From: Thermomicrobiales bacterium
GTDB lineage: Bacteria > Chloroflexota > Chloroflexia > Thermomicrobiales > UBA6265
Assembly: GCA_019637585.1 (NCBI GenBank)
Contig: JAHBVL010000026.1
Location: forward strand, 1 to 12,410
Direction of reading: 5' to 3'
DNA: 12,410 nt
Numbering within the stretch: position 1 is the stretch's first letter; each line of letters begins with the position of its first letter. The notes below the pieces were generated by a model, which had not been told where the DNA came from, did no database searches, and worked only from the letters and a program-made list of their open reading frames with translations. This document shows, piece by piece, positions 1-6,995 of this stretch. A program made the position numbers and the translations under genes.

Positions 1-145
1 GCTGCTCGCGGAAATACTGCGATCGGCGGTGATCGAGGAACTCGGGACCTTGCTTGCCCCAATATCCGCCCCAATCGCCATCGGGGCCGTAGGAGTCATA
101 GCCATCCAGGGTGCAAAAGACATCGAAGGTGTATGTAGCGGTCAT
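1..145 (-). CDS. Dihydrofolate reductase family protein (RibD C-terminal-like), N-terminal part only
   Basis: The reverse strand reads 48 codons from an ATG at 145 to the window edge, so the C-terminal part is missing. The start has a clear ribosome site, GGGAG, six bases upstream. The protein begins MTATYTFDVFCTLDGY and continues with a glycine/tryptophan-rich stretch (GDWGGYWGKQGPEF, residues 23-36). This matches the N-terminus of the DHFR-like RibD_C family, in which the first beta strand is followed by an SLDG/TLDG turn. Members are probably NADPH-dependent reductases of unknown substrate, and few are true folate enzymes. A second, longer member of the same family lies at 9120-9758. Family assignment is fairly sure; the substrate is not known. 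Confidence 0.75.
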   Translation of the reverse strand, partial: MTATYTFDVFCTLDGYDSYGPDGDWGGYWGKQGPEFLDHRRSQYFREQ

Positions 146-170
146 GTTGTCTCCCTTGTGGATTCGATCC

Positions 171-329
171 ATGCTTGCCAATAACCTCCCTGCCTGTCCT
201 GTGTGTGAAGTATCTTCGGTAGGGCCGGTGGCAGGTTTGATAAGTTGTCGATCCTGCTCGTTCGCGTTCGACACTGCAGATGGCATGGTGGCGCACCGCG
301 CCGCGGACTCGGAGCATCTCCAGGCGTAG
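171..329 (+). CDS. Possible small zinc-ribbon protein (52 aa)
   Basis: An open frame from ATG 171 encodes 52 residues with two CxxC knuckles: CPVC at residues 9-12 and CRSC at 26-29, followed by an aromatic SFAFD segment. This CPxC-x13-CxxC layout is that of a short zinc ribbon, as found alone or at the front of larger enzymes. No convincing Shine-Dalgarno sequence precedes the ATG. The frame starts 25 bp from the divergent start of the DHFR-like gene, so both could share a control region. The two cysteine pairs are the only positive evidence; it may be a chance frame. Confidence 0.3.
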   Translation: MLANNLPACPVCEVSSVGPVAGLISCRSCSFAFDTADGMVAHRAADSEHLQA

Positions 330-581
330 CAAGACTCGGCGGGCCACGCGGTCCGTCCGTCCGGGAGAACCGGAATCCCTGCTCACCAGAACAGGGGCTG
401 AGAGCACTGCACTCCGGCAGTGATAGCTGGTCGATTGAAGAAGGTAGACAATTGAGGCGCCCTGCGGCACGCTCAATCAGACGCGTCTCTCAGGTGCGCG
501 GCTCGTGAGGACGCGAGCGAGCCGCCTATGGACGAGAAACAGGCACACTGACAGACCGAATCGAAAGAGGGGAGTCATGCG
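330..581 (+). other. Intergenic region without a supportable gene
   Basis: No open frame here has a recognisable protein or a good start. It holds small inverted repeats such as ATTGAG/CTCAAT around 450-477 and GGCTCG/CGAGCC around 500-523. The end of the region carries the ribosome site GAGGGGAG of the YCII gene. I see no recognisable riboswitch or RNA gene. Confidence 0.4.
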
Positions 582-923
582 ATGACAAAGTATCTGGTCT
601 CTTTCCCCAGCCGGGCGATGGTCATCGAGGAGAAGGATTTTCCTGCGGTGGCCGATGCGGCACATGCCGTGATCCAGGAAGCCAGGGATGCCGGTGTGTA
701 TGTCTTCGGGGGCGGCATCAACGAAGACGTTCGGCCGGTGCTGGTGTCTGGCGATGGATCTGCCTCGCCAGACACCTATCCGGAGACGAAGGAATTCAAC
801 GGGGGATTCACGGTTCTCGAACTCCCGTCGCGGGAAGCGGCTGTGGAGTGGGCGGCGAAGATCGCGGTTGCGTGCCGCTGCGCGCAGGAGCTTCGCGAGT
901 TCCAGTACGACCCTCTCTCCTGA
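582..923 (+). CDS. YCII-domain (DGPF-type) protein
   Basis: The 113-residue product has the YCII/DGPF fold signature: a short first strand (KYLVSFP), a long helix ending in a DAGVY turn (residues 36-40) and a FGGGI strand. It continues with the PETKEFNGGFTVLEL block (67-81) and a helix rich in Glu and Ala that ends in a RCAQELREF strand. YCII proteins are small alpha/beta-barrel enzymes of mostly unknown reaction, related to the dehalogenase-like TftG and often found near ECF sigma factors or ArsR regulators. The start at 582 is backed by GAGGGGAG eight to nine bases upstream. It converges with the VOC gene at 967. The reaction is not predictable from sequence. Confidence 0.85.
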   Translation: MTKYLVSFPSRAMVIEEKDFPAVADAAHAVIQEARDAGVYVFGGGINEDVRPVLVSGDGSASPDTYPETKEFNGGFTVLELPSREAAVEWAAKIAVACRCAQELREFQYDPLS

Positions 924-966
924 CCGAAGAAGTACCGCAAATGGCGGGCCGCTCCTCGGTTTACGG

Positions 967-1353
967 TCAGGCGTTGCTCACCAGGGCTATCCAGTTGCCG
1001 TCAGGATCCTCGACATATGCGCGCCGGTGCCCAGCGACATGATCGTACGGCTCGACCAGCACCGGCGTTCCGGCTGCCTCGAGTTTCGCCACCTCGTCGT
1101 CGACCGAGTCACACCATAAGACCAGCTCCATCGGATGCCCGGGCGTCGGTGTGGGGAGGCCCTGTCGCTCGACCGCTTCGTGCGTCGAAACCGCCAGCAT
1201 GACATCGCCCACGCGGAGCTCGACATGTGCCGGCGGTCCCTCTCCCTCGGCAGGGAACCGATAGGTCTGCGCTCCACCCAGCTGGTCGCGATAGAAGACC
1301 ACCGTGCGATCGATGTCCTTCGAATAGAGATTCGGCATGACCGACGTAAACAC
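967..1353 (-). CDS. VOC-family (glyoxalase/bleomycin-resistance-like) protein
   Basis: The 128-residue protein shows the paired beta-alpha-beta-beta-beta modules of the vicinal oxygen chelate fold. Its first module is SKDIDRTVVFYRDQLGG (residues 11-27) with HVEL (43-46). The C-terminal block YVEDPDGNWIALV (113-125) is the typical family ending. Relatives include glyoxalase I, bleomycin-binding proteins and dioxygenases; metal ligands cannot be fixed from one sequence. The GTG start at 1353 has CGGAG eight bases upstream, and that site overlaps the stop region of the ArsR-SRPBCC gene. Only five bases separate the two genes, so they are very likely one operon with this gene second and under the same regulator. 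Confidence 0.85.
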   Translation of the reverse strand: MFTSVMPNLYSKDIDRTVVFYRDQLGGAQTYRFPAEGEGPPAHVELRVGDVMLAVSTHEAVERQGLPTPTPGHPMELVLWCDSVDDEVAKLEAAGTPVLVEPYDHVAGHRRAYVEDPDGNWIALVSNA

Positions 1354-1358
1354 TGTTG

Positions 1359-2177
1359 CTACTCCGTTCGTTTGCGCTGCTGAACCACCTCGGCGACATG
1401 CCGGGCGTAGGCGTCGAGTGGGTCGCCTCCCTTCTCCTCCAGAATCCTTCTCATCCGATCGGTTTCGGGTCCGTACCGTTCAAGCCGCCGGTGCACGAGA
1501 TCGACACGGGTGACGTCGGATCCTTCCGAGGCAAATGTGACTTCGATCTCTGAGCCGCGTAGCGCCTCTGCCTCGTAGGTCCATTGCGGGCTTACCTGCC
1601 ACGTCAACAGAATGCGATGCGGAGGTTGCCACGCCACGACGACGCCCCAATCGGTCTCGGTGCCGTCCGCAGCTCGCTCATACCACCGGCCGCCCTGGAA
1701 CGGTTCGAGAATCGCTTCGATTCCCGGCTTCTCGGCGATGTGGTGCGTGGCCACCGGCCACCACCCATGCTCGACAAAGACGTCGAACGCCAGCGCCAGC
1801 GGCGCATTCACGCGCACCGTTTTCGCGACCAGCACTTCCTCGACAACTGCCATGTCTTGCTCCTTTGCCCGGGTCTCCGCGGCTTCCTGAAAAGCCGCAA
1901 GCGACCGCTCCCAATACCAATCGAGGTGGTCTCGCAAACGCTGGAGGGCTTTTGGTTCGAGGTGATAGACGCGCCGGTTGCCCTCCGCCAGGTCCCTGAC
2001 CAGGCCGGCGTCCTTGAGCACCCGCAGATGCATCGACACCGCCGGGCGCCCAACTGGCATCCCGTCGGCGATCTCGCCGACGCCCAGCGGTCCCGTCGCC
2101 AGGCGGCTGACGATTCGCCGGCGTGTAGCGTCGCCGAGGGCGTCGAGAATCGCATCGATGTCGGTGTGAACTTCCAT
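1359..2177 (-). CDS. ArsR-family winged-helix regulator fused to an SRPBCC (AHSA1-like) domain
   Basis: Residues 5-80 form an ArsR-type winged helix: ALGDATRRRIVSRL opens it, and GRPAVSMHLRVLKDAGLV (43-60) is the recognition helix region. A linker follows. Residues 115-265 form an SRPBCC/AHSA1-like ligand-binding domain with VNAPLALAFDVF, GGRWYE (162-167) and ILLTWQ (189-194). No metal-binding CVC motif is present in the ArsR part, so metal sensing is unlikely. I infer that the SRPBCC pocket binds a hydrophobic ligand and sets DNA binding. I chose the ATG at 2177 because GGAG lies six bases upstream; longer starts run into the promoter. A strong promoter precedes it, and the VOC gene follows five bases after the stop. 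Confidence 0.88.
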   Translation of the reverse strand: MEVHTDIDAILDALGDATRRRIVSRLATGPLGVGEIADGMPVGRPAVSMHLRVLKDAGLVRDLAEGNRRVYHLEPKALQRLRDHLDWYWERSLAAFQEAAETRAKEQDMAVVEEVLVAKTVRVNAPLALAFDVFVEHGWWPVATHHIAEKPGIEAILEPFQGGRWYERAADGTETDWGVVVAWQPPHRILLTWQVSPQWTYEAEALRGSEIEVTFASEGSDVTRVDLVHRRLERYGPETDRMRRILEEKGGDPLDAYARHVAEVVQQRKRTE

Positions 2178-2198
2178 AGTCATCTCCAGATGACGGTC

Positions 2199-2227
2199 AG
2201 TATGCAATGGCATTGATCGAATGTCAA
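2199..2227 (-). promoter_or_regulatory. Promoter of the ArsR-SRPBCC/VOC operon with flanking inverted repeat
   Basis: On the reverse strand TTGACA (2227-2222) is followed after exactly 17 bases by CATACT (2204-2199). The first is a perfect -35 and the second a close -10. The inverted repeat GTCAGTA (2196-2202) and TACTGAC (2232-2238) places one arm on the -10 and the other just upstream of the -35. Such placement suits autorepression by the ArsR-type product; that is inference. Confidence 0.7.
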
Positions 2228-2257
2228 CCATTACTGACACAGTGAGTCGTGCCTGGT

Positions 2258-2286
2258 TTCGACTATCGCCTCGGCAGGGGCATAAT
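2258..2286 (+). promoter_or_regulatory. Promoter of the phosphotransferase gene
   Basis: TTCGAC (2258-2263), a 17-base spacer and CATAAT (2281-2286) form a good sigma-70-like promoter. It starts transcription about 25 bases ahead of the ATG at 2318. It is divergent from, and about 30 bp away from, the regulator promoter, so one operator could affect both. Confidence 0.55.
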
Positions 2287-2317
2287 GCCGAGAAACGTCA
2301 CGTTAAGGGGGAGCTCT

Positions 2318-3244
2318 ATGTCGGATGCTACGAAGTCTGCCTCGCCGGCGTTCGGTGCCGAGTTTGTGGCCGCGCACGTCGAGCCTGGATCGAGTGTCGT
2401 GGGCATCGAGCGTTTGGCTGGCGGCGTCTCTGCTCGCGTGTCGCGGGTCGATCTGGAGTCGGGGGCTGGACGCCGCTCTGTCGTGGTCCGGCAGTATGGC
2501 GACGCCGATCTACGAGCCAATCCGCACATCGCGCGAATGGAGATGTCGGTCCTCCGCGCGGTTGCGGCCGCCGGCATTCCGGCGCCGCAGGCACTGCAGG
2601 TCGTCGACGACCCAACGCAACCAGGTGCTCCTTATCTGGTGACCTCTTTGCTCGAGGGCGCTCCGACGGTCGAGCTCGATGTCATGCCAGAGGCGGGGCA
2701 GTTGCTGGCGGAGATCTTGACGCAGATTCATGCCGTCGATGTGCGCAAGGCGAGAATCCGGGGGCTTCCCAGCGCCGTGGCGAAGGTGCGTGTCATGATG
2801 CTCGAACCGGACCCGCGCGATCCCAATCCGCTCGATCCCGCAAAGGACGACCTCACACTCCCGTGGACGACGGTGAACAAGTCGGTGCTTCTGCACGGGG
2901 ACTTCTGGCACGGCAACGTCCTGTGGCAGCACGGCCAAATATCAGGCGTCGTGGACTGGGAAGATGCCTGCCTGGGCGATCCGCTCAAGGACGTGTCGAA
3001 TTGCCGGGCAGAGCTCTACATCGCGGGACAGGAATCGACGATGCACCGCTTCACTGAGGCCTATCTGGCGCTCCGGAGGGTCGACGCCGGGAGTTTAAGC
3101 TTCTGGGACGCCTGGCATGCCTCGACGGTTCTCGAACGTCTGCCCGAATGGGGTCTGGAGGAGCAAGCCCTGAAGGACGCCCAAGCCCGCGCTGCCCGGT
3201 TTCAGATGTGGGCAATGCAGGAGTACCCCACAACGAGTCCCTGA
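2318..3244 (+). CDS. Aminoglycoside-phosphotransferase-like (APH family) kinase
   Basis: The 308-residue protein has the small-molecule kinase fold of the APH/choline kinase family. The conserved lysine position of the N-lobe appears as VVVRQY (arginine 58 in that position), with a helix C glutamate likely at E75. The catalytic loop is HGDFWHGN (193-200; D195 and N200), and the metal-binding block is VVDWEDACLGDP (211-222; D213 equals the DFG aspartate). Substrates in this family range from aminoglycosides and macrolides to homoserine and choline, and the sequence does not single one out. The start has AAGGGGGAG five bases upstream and is preferred over GTG/ATG codons further up. It is transcribed alone, divergently from the ArsR-SRPBCC operon. 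Confidence 0.87.
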   Translation: MSDATKSASPAFGAEFVAAHVEPGSSVVGIERLAGGVSARVSRVDLESGAGRRSVVVRQYGDADLRANPHIARMEMSVLRAVAAAGIPAPQALQVVDDPTQPGAPYLVTSLLEGAPTVELDVMPEAGQLLAEILTQIHAVDVRKARIRGLPSAVAKVRVMMLEPDPRDPNPLDPAKDDLTLPWTTVNKSVLLHGDFWHGNVLWQHGQISGVVDWEDACLGDPLKDVSNCRAELYIAGQESTMHRFTEAYLALRRVDAGSLSFWDAWHASTVLERLPEWGLEEQALKDAQARAARFQMWAMQEYPTTSP

Positions 3245-3470
3245 CGCTCCCCGACGGCGGACAAGCTCCTCGCGGTGGGCCGCTGCGTCCTCTGGACAGC
3301 AGTGCCGAAATACGTACTGTTCCCGTTGATCGCCATCGCTGAAATTGATACGCTGCAAGATAGGTTGACTCGTGAATAGCCGAACTGGTGGCGTTCGACT
3401 GACGCGCTGCAGCGTCATTGTTGTTCCGGATCGTCCCTGATCCGTGCTTCGTCCATCAAGGGGAATCGCG
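3245..3470 (+). other. Intergenic region with a palindrome before the amidase gene
   Basis: No gene is supportable here. It holds the perfect inverted repeat CGGATC-6-GATCCG (3427-3444) and GACGC/GCGTC around 3400-3416. Both lie ahead of the ribosome site AAGGGGAA of the amidase gene. They could be an operator or the terminator remnant of the gene upstream; no T-run follows either, so a terminator is not supported. Confidence 0.4.
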
Positions 3471-5192
3471 ATGCCACTCCACGCCACCGATTCGATCATG
3501 TCCAAACGATCCGCCGACGCTCGACTCGTAGTCGGCCGCCTGCGCGGACCCGATCAAAAGGACTTCGCTTTTGCGGCCGAGTTGGTCGATCTTGCCGGAA
3601 GCGCTGGGGTCGACCCGGTGCTGGCTTTGATTCAATGGCTCCTCGAAACGGGCAACGCGTCGTCTCCGCGCTGGAACAACGATCTGAACAGCTCGGGAAT
3701 CGGCATTGTGGCGAACGATACCGAGCAACCGTTCGTCATTCCGGATGTCAGGAAGTCCGCGGCGCTGCACGTGCAATGCCTCTACTCGCTTGTCAACCGC
3801 AAGCTGCACCCGGACATTCCACTCTGGCCACAAGCGGATACCTGGATGGAACGGATCTGGCTTCCCAAGGTCCGATCCAACGCTATGCCGGATGTCAGAA
3901 CCGTCGGCGATCTTGGTCTGCGCTACGTGGAGAACGGCCGTCCGCGGGCGACATGGTCGTTCGAGGATGGCGTCGCTCCGCAGGATACGTACGGCAAAAA
4001 GCTGGCCAACCGGGGACGAGAGTTCTATCCCGAGGCTGCGGATCAGGAGTTGGTTCAGGGAGGAGAGGGGCCGTCGTCGACCGTTCCAGCCGAGGTCGAG
4101 GAAGGTCCGATCGTTTTCGGGCGGGTGCCTCGACCGCCGATGGTGGAGATGATTGTCGATAAGCCGGTTCACCAGGGTTCGGGATTCGGCTATGACCGGG
4201 CGCCCGCTCCACGCAAGAACGTCGGCCTCGTTCATCACGAGACACAAGGCCGGGGGAGCGGGCAGTTCTATCACGATTTCTTTTCCTGCCCCGACGGTGA
4301 ACGCTGTAAGAACGCGTTGGTCGATTTCTTCATCGACAAGCAGGGCACGATCTTCATGTTCAACGACCCCTTCGGCACCCGGGCCGGGTGGGCGAATGGC
4401 GGGGGTGTTTCGGAAGCGGGCGGACTGGAAGGTGACGGGGTCCGCTTTTTCAGCATCTTCGGCGCGAATGGGATCAATTTCAAACTGGTCAGCATCGAGT
4501 ACGAAAAGCTGAACATCGAGGATTTCACCGACAAGCAGGTGCAGTCGGGTGGAGCGCTGGCGGCCTGGATTCACGATCTGGATGGACAACCCTGGGAGCA
4601 GCATCCCTTCGTCCCCAAATACGGATGCGTGACCTCGTTTCTGCACTATGAATTTGGCACGACCGACTGCGGCAAAGGAGAGCTCGACGACATCAGCCGG
4701 GTGCAGGCGGTGACCAAAGGCATCATGCGCCGCTTCCAGCAGGGTGGCGGGTCGAGCGCACCGATCGAGCCAGACGTCGTCGAACTGCCGGCGGCGCCGC
4801 TGCCGGGCGGGCTGTCGCTCGCCGAAGCGCAGGAGCGGTTCGGCACCTATCGCAAACATCTGCCGAATGGGCGTGTGGTCACCGGCGGCTTCGATCCAGA
4901 GGGAATCATTTCCCTGGCCTGGGCGAATCGTGCCGCCGAGGAAGGAGAGTGGCCCCGGATCGCCGACTGGTACGTCTTCGAGGACTCAGCAGTTCTTCTC
5001 AACCTCGTCACATTCGAGAATGGCTGGATGATGGTCCAGAAGTCGGAACGCTCCGGATTGATGTGGGTGAATCTGGTGCCTGTCGATGAAGAGGAGGACG
5101 CCACCCGCGGCATGGATGGCGCATTCTCCAGACGGGTGCTTGGCAACATGGGCGAGATCCGCGAAAGCGTCGGAGAGCTTGCCAAACCGTAG
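3471..5192 (+). CDS. Two-domain peptidoglycan hydrolase: glucosaminidase-like plus zinc N-acetylmuramoyl-L-alanine amidase
   Basis: The 573-residue protein starts at ATG 3471, with AAGGGGAA five bases upstream. Residues 32-130 resemble the glucosaminidase (lysozyme-like) fold: ALIQWLLETGN holds a likely catalytic glutamate at E59, and NNDLNSSGIGI (69-79) is the matching loop. Residues about 225-425 resemble the Amidase_2/PGRP zinc amidase. LVHHE gives a first histidine at 255, and LHYEFGTTDC gives H392 and C400, spaced eight residues as in the T7 lysozyme H122/C130 pair. An acidic, proline-rich linker (about 190-222) joins the domains. The C-terminal 445-570 region is unrecognised. No N-terminal signal peptide or membrane segment is visible, so export would need another route such as lysis. 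It converges with the ferredoxin gene 8 bp away. Confidence 0.75.
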   Translation: MPLHATDSIMSKRSADARLVVGRLRGPDQKDFAFAAELVDLAGSAGVDPVLALIQWLLETGNASSPRWNNDLNSSGIGIVANDTEQPFVIPDVRKSAALHVQCLYSLVNRKLHPDIPLWPQADTWMERIWLPKVRSNAMPDVRTVGDLGLRYVENGRPRATWSFEDGVAPQDTYGKKLANRGREFYPEAADQELVQGGEGPSSTVPAEVEEGPIVFGRVPRPPMVEMIVDKPVHQGSGFGYDRAPAPRKNVGLVHHETQGRGSGQFYHDFFSCPDGERCKNALVDFFIDKQGTIFMFNDPFGTRAGWANGGGVSEAGGLEGDGVRFFSIFGANGINFKLVSIEYEKLNIEDFTDKQVQSGGALAAWIHDLDGQPWEQHPFVPKYGCVTSFLHYEFGTTDCGKGELDDISRVQAVTKGIMRRFQQGGGSSAPIEPDVVELPAAPLPGGLSLAEAQERFGTYRKHLPNGRVVTGGFDPEGIISLAWANRAAEEGEWPRIADWYVFEDSAVLLNLVTFENGWMMVQKSERSGLMWVNLVPVDEEEDATRGMDGAFSRRVLGNMGEIRESVGELAKP

Positions 5193-5200
5193 GCGAGGAT

Positions 5201-5533
5201 TCAGCGTCGCGGCTTACCCCGGAAGACATACCTGTCGACGATCCGGCCATGCGACAGGTGTTCGGCGGCGATTTCGTCGATCCCCTCTTCGTCGACATGG
5301 TTGTAGAGAACCGGTCCCGGGTAGACGTTGACCGAGGGGCCGTAGTCGCAACGGTCCCGGCAGCTGGTGCCGATCGCTTCGACCTTGTCCTGGAGCCCCA
5401 ACCGCCAGATCGTTTCATCGAGATGCCGGAGGAGCTTCGGACTCCCCTTCGGGGTGCAGTTCGGTCCAAGACAGACATGCACCCTGAAGGGTTTGCGTTC
5501 GATCCCCAGTTCGGCGAAGAGATCGTCAGACAC
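5201..5533 (-). CDS. Thioredoxin-fold [2Fe-2S] ferredoxin-like protein
   Basis: The 110-residue protein has four cysteines in the pattern of NuoE/thioredoxin-like ferredoxins: CLGPNC (C21, C26) and TSCRDRC (C58, C62). The family-typical block GPSVNVYPGPVLYNHV (65-80) follows. These would hold one [2Fe-2S] cluster for electron transfer, probably in the cytoplasm; the partner enzyme is unknown. The GTG start lies inside the end of the EVE gene (8-base overlap), and no Shine-Dalgarno sequence stands before it. Translation is therefore probably coupled to the upstream gene. Confidence 0.85.
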   Translation of the reverse strand: MSDDLFAELGIERKPFRVHVCLGPNCTPKGSPKLLRHLDETIWRLGLQDKVEAIGTSCRDRCDYGPSVNVYPGPVLYNHVDEEGIDEIAAEHLSHGRIVDRYVFRGKPRR

Positions 5534-6005
5534 CGGCGGGCGACGCCGCTTGTTCCTTGATCGCCGTTTCGATCAGATCGAAGTCGCTGGCGGAAATCTT
5601 GTGGACATTGCCCTGGAATGCGAGGGTCCAGTTGGCTGCCGGCCACTTGCTGGCGTACTCCATCTGGCGAGCCAGACCCTCGGCCGGAACGAAGTTGCCG
5701 TCGTCCAGAATGTGATCGGGTTTGATCTCGACGCGGAATGGGTAGTCCTCTGTCGCCTTTTTCGGGTCCTTGCTCTTCCAGATCGGCTCGTGACTCTCGA
5801 AGTAGGGTGAGGTGATCGTGGCGGTACCGCCAAAGGCTTTGACCCCGGTGATGTAGTAGGCGATGCGATCGCCCGGTTTCATCTGCTCGGCCTTCTTGCG
5901 GTGGCGCGACTTCATCCCCTGAATGGTGAAGTCGCGCTCCCGAGTCTTGGCGAAGTTTTCCGGGCCGCCGACGATAATCCAGTAGTTGGGGGAGGAGTCG
6001 GACAT
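5526..6005 (-). CDS. EVE-domain protein
   Basis: The 159-residue protein is a single EVE (PUA/YTH-like) domain: NYWIIVGGPENF (residues 7-18) at the start, KPGDRIAYYITG (43-54) and GTATITSPYFE (60-70). A charged segment and a final WTLAFQGNVHKIS strand (126-138) follow. EVE domains bind RNA or modified DNA bases and occur in restriction and defence contexts as well as in general RNA biology. The ATG at 6005 has GGAG nine bases upstream; the long upstream extension has no family similarity and was dropped. It is the first gene of an operon with the overlapping ferredoxin gene. Nothing in the window shows a defence partner. Confidence 0.82.
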   Translation of the reverse strand: MSDSSPNYWIIVGGPENFAKTRERDFTIQGMKSRHRKKAEQMKPGDRIAYYITGVKAFGGTATITSPYFESHEPIWKSKDPKKATEDYPFRVEIKPDHILDDGNFVPAEGLARQMEYASKWPAANWTLAFQGNVHKISASDFDLIETAIKEQAASPAGV

Positions 6006-6097
6006 GATTTGCTGCTCCTGTGTGCGAACGATGCGCCGTGGCGCGTTTCGCCTTCGAGTATTGCATGGACCAATCGGGTCATGCACAGAAGTGAAGC

Positions 6098-6103
6098 GAT
6101 AAT
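6098..6103 (+). promoter_or_regulatory. Possible -10 box for the CopC/YtkA-like gene
   Basis: GATAAT lies about 42 bases before the ATG at 6145. No convincing -35 hexamer is at 16-18 bases, so this is a weak call. Confidence 0.3.
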
Positions 6104-6144
6104 GGCATGGTGTGAGCAGCCAGACGCAGATTGAGACGGGAAAC

Positions 6145-6915
6145 ATGAGATCTCGCATTGTCCTGATTGCATTGGTGACGGCGATGGCCGCTGGAGCGCT
6201 GTCGCTCGCTGGATCGGCAGCCGTAGAGATCGCCAGGTCGAACCCGGTTGGCGGCGCCACGGTCCTCGTGCTGCCGCAGCACGTCGAGATCTGGTCGGCC
6301 GAACCGGCTGATCCGGTTCACACCCAGGTCATCGTCGTCGCCCCAAACGGGGCGCGGATCGACTCGGGTCTGCCGGAGATCAATGCCGAAGACCCGACGC
6401 ACCTCTCGGTGGCGATCGCCTCTGGGGGACGAGCGGGGAGATACACGGTCCACCTGCTGAGCGGAGAACCCAACACGGCCCGGGAGCGAAGCGCCAGCAC
6501 CGTCTTCGAGGTTGAACGCGATTCCGGATGTGAAGAAAGCAGCGAACAGGGCTGCGCGGAGGCGTTGCCGGAGGTCGAACCGGGCGACGGGCTCACACTC
6601 CCCGGCGGAGGCACGATCCAGGTCACGACCTCGACCAACACGGCAGGTCCGGTCAACATCGAGGTCCGTCTTCTTGGCGCCGATGGTGAGGTCGCCGAAG
6701 GAGCAAGCGTATGGGTGCGGGCGTCGCATCTGGATATGGACCATGGCGAGTTCCCGCACGCTGCGGTTCTGAACGAGGATGGCGTCTTTCTCGCCAGCTA
6801 CATCGGCATGGGTATGGAAGGAGCGTGGCTGGTGGCGGTGGATGTGATTCTGGAGGAAGGCTCGGCGCCTTTCACCGTGGCGGTGCTGGTCCAAATGTCG
6901 CTGCCGGGATCGTGA
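6145..6915 (+). CDS. Exported CopC-like / YtkA-like two-domain protein
   Basis: The 256-residue protein starts with MRSRIVLIALVTAMAAGALS, a signal peptide with probable cleavage near residue 26. Residues 30-125 resemble CopC: SNPVGGATVLVLPQHVEIW, a VVAPNGARIDSG turn and a final GRYTVHLLSG strand. Residues 155-250 resemble YtkA/FixH-like beta domains: PVNIEVRLLGADGEVAEGA, DMDHGEFPHA (197-206) and MEGAWLVAVDV (224-234). It is probably an extracytoplasmic metal or copper-handling or sensor protein. The usual N-terminal CopC histidine is absent (the mature start would read AVEIARSNP). Two cysteines (129, 137) sit in the acidic linker. The start is preceded by a weak site, GGGAAAC. Confidence 0.72.
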   Translation: MRSRIVLIALVTAMAAGALSLAGSAAVEIARSNPVGGATVLVLPQHVEIWSAEPADPVHTQVIVVAPNGARIDSGLPEINAEDPTHLSVAIASGGRAGRYTVHLLSGEPNTARERSASTVFEVERDSGCEESSEQGCAEALPEVEPGDGLTLPGGGTIQVTTSTNTAGPVNIEVRLLGADGEVAEGASVWVRASHLDMDHGEFPHAAVLNEDGVFLASYIGMGMEGAWLVAVDVILEEGSAPFTVAVLVQMSLPGS

Positions 6916-6928
6916 TTGCGGATGGCAG

Positions 6929-6958
6929 TTGCCGAGGTCCGGAGCGCGACTCTATACT
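6929..6958 (+). promoter_or_regulatory. Promoter of the tRNA operon
   Basis: TTGCCG (6929-6934), an 18-base spacer and TATACT (6953-6958) make a strong promoter about 37 bases before the first tRNA. No discriminator or stringent element could be judged by eye. Confidence 0.6.
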
Positions 6959-6995
6959 TCCGCCTTGGCGCTGGGTCACGTGATGCCCGCACGAT

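Noticed and set aside
3456-4859. Long open frame (467 codons) on the reverse strand across the hydrolase gene
   Set aside because: Arg/Pro-rich shadow without recognisable motifs; the forward frame has conserved domains and a ribosome site.
5008-6066. 352-codon reverse frame overlapping the ferredoxin and EVE genes
   Set aside because: Low-complexity Arg/Ser/Pro translation in the wrong frame; the other reverse frames carry clear family motifs.
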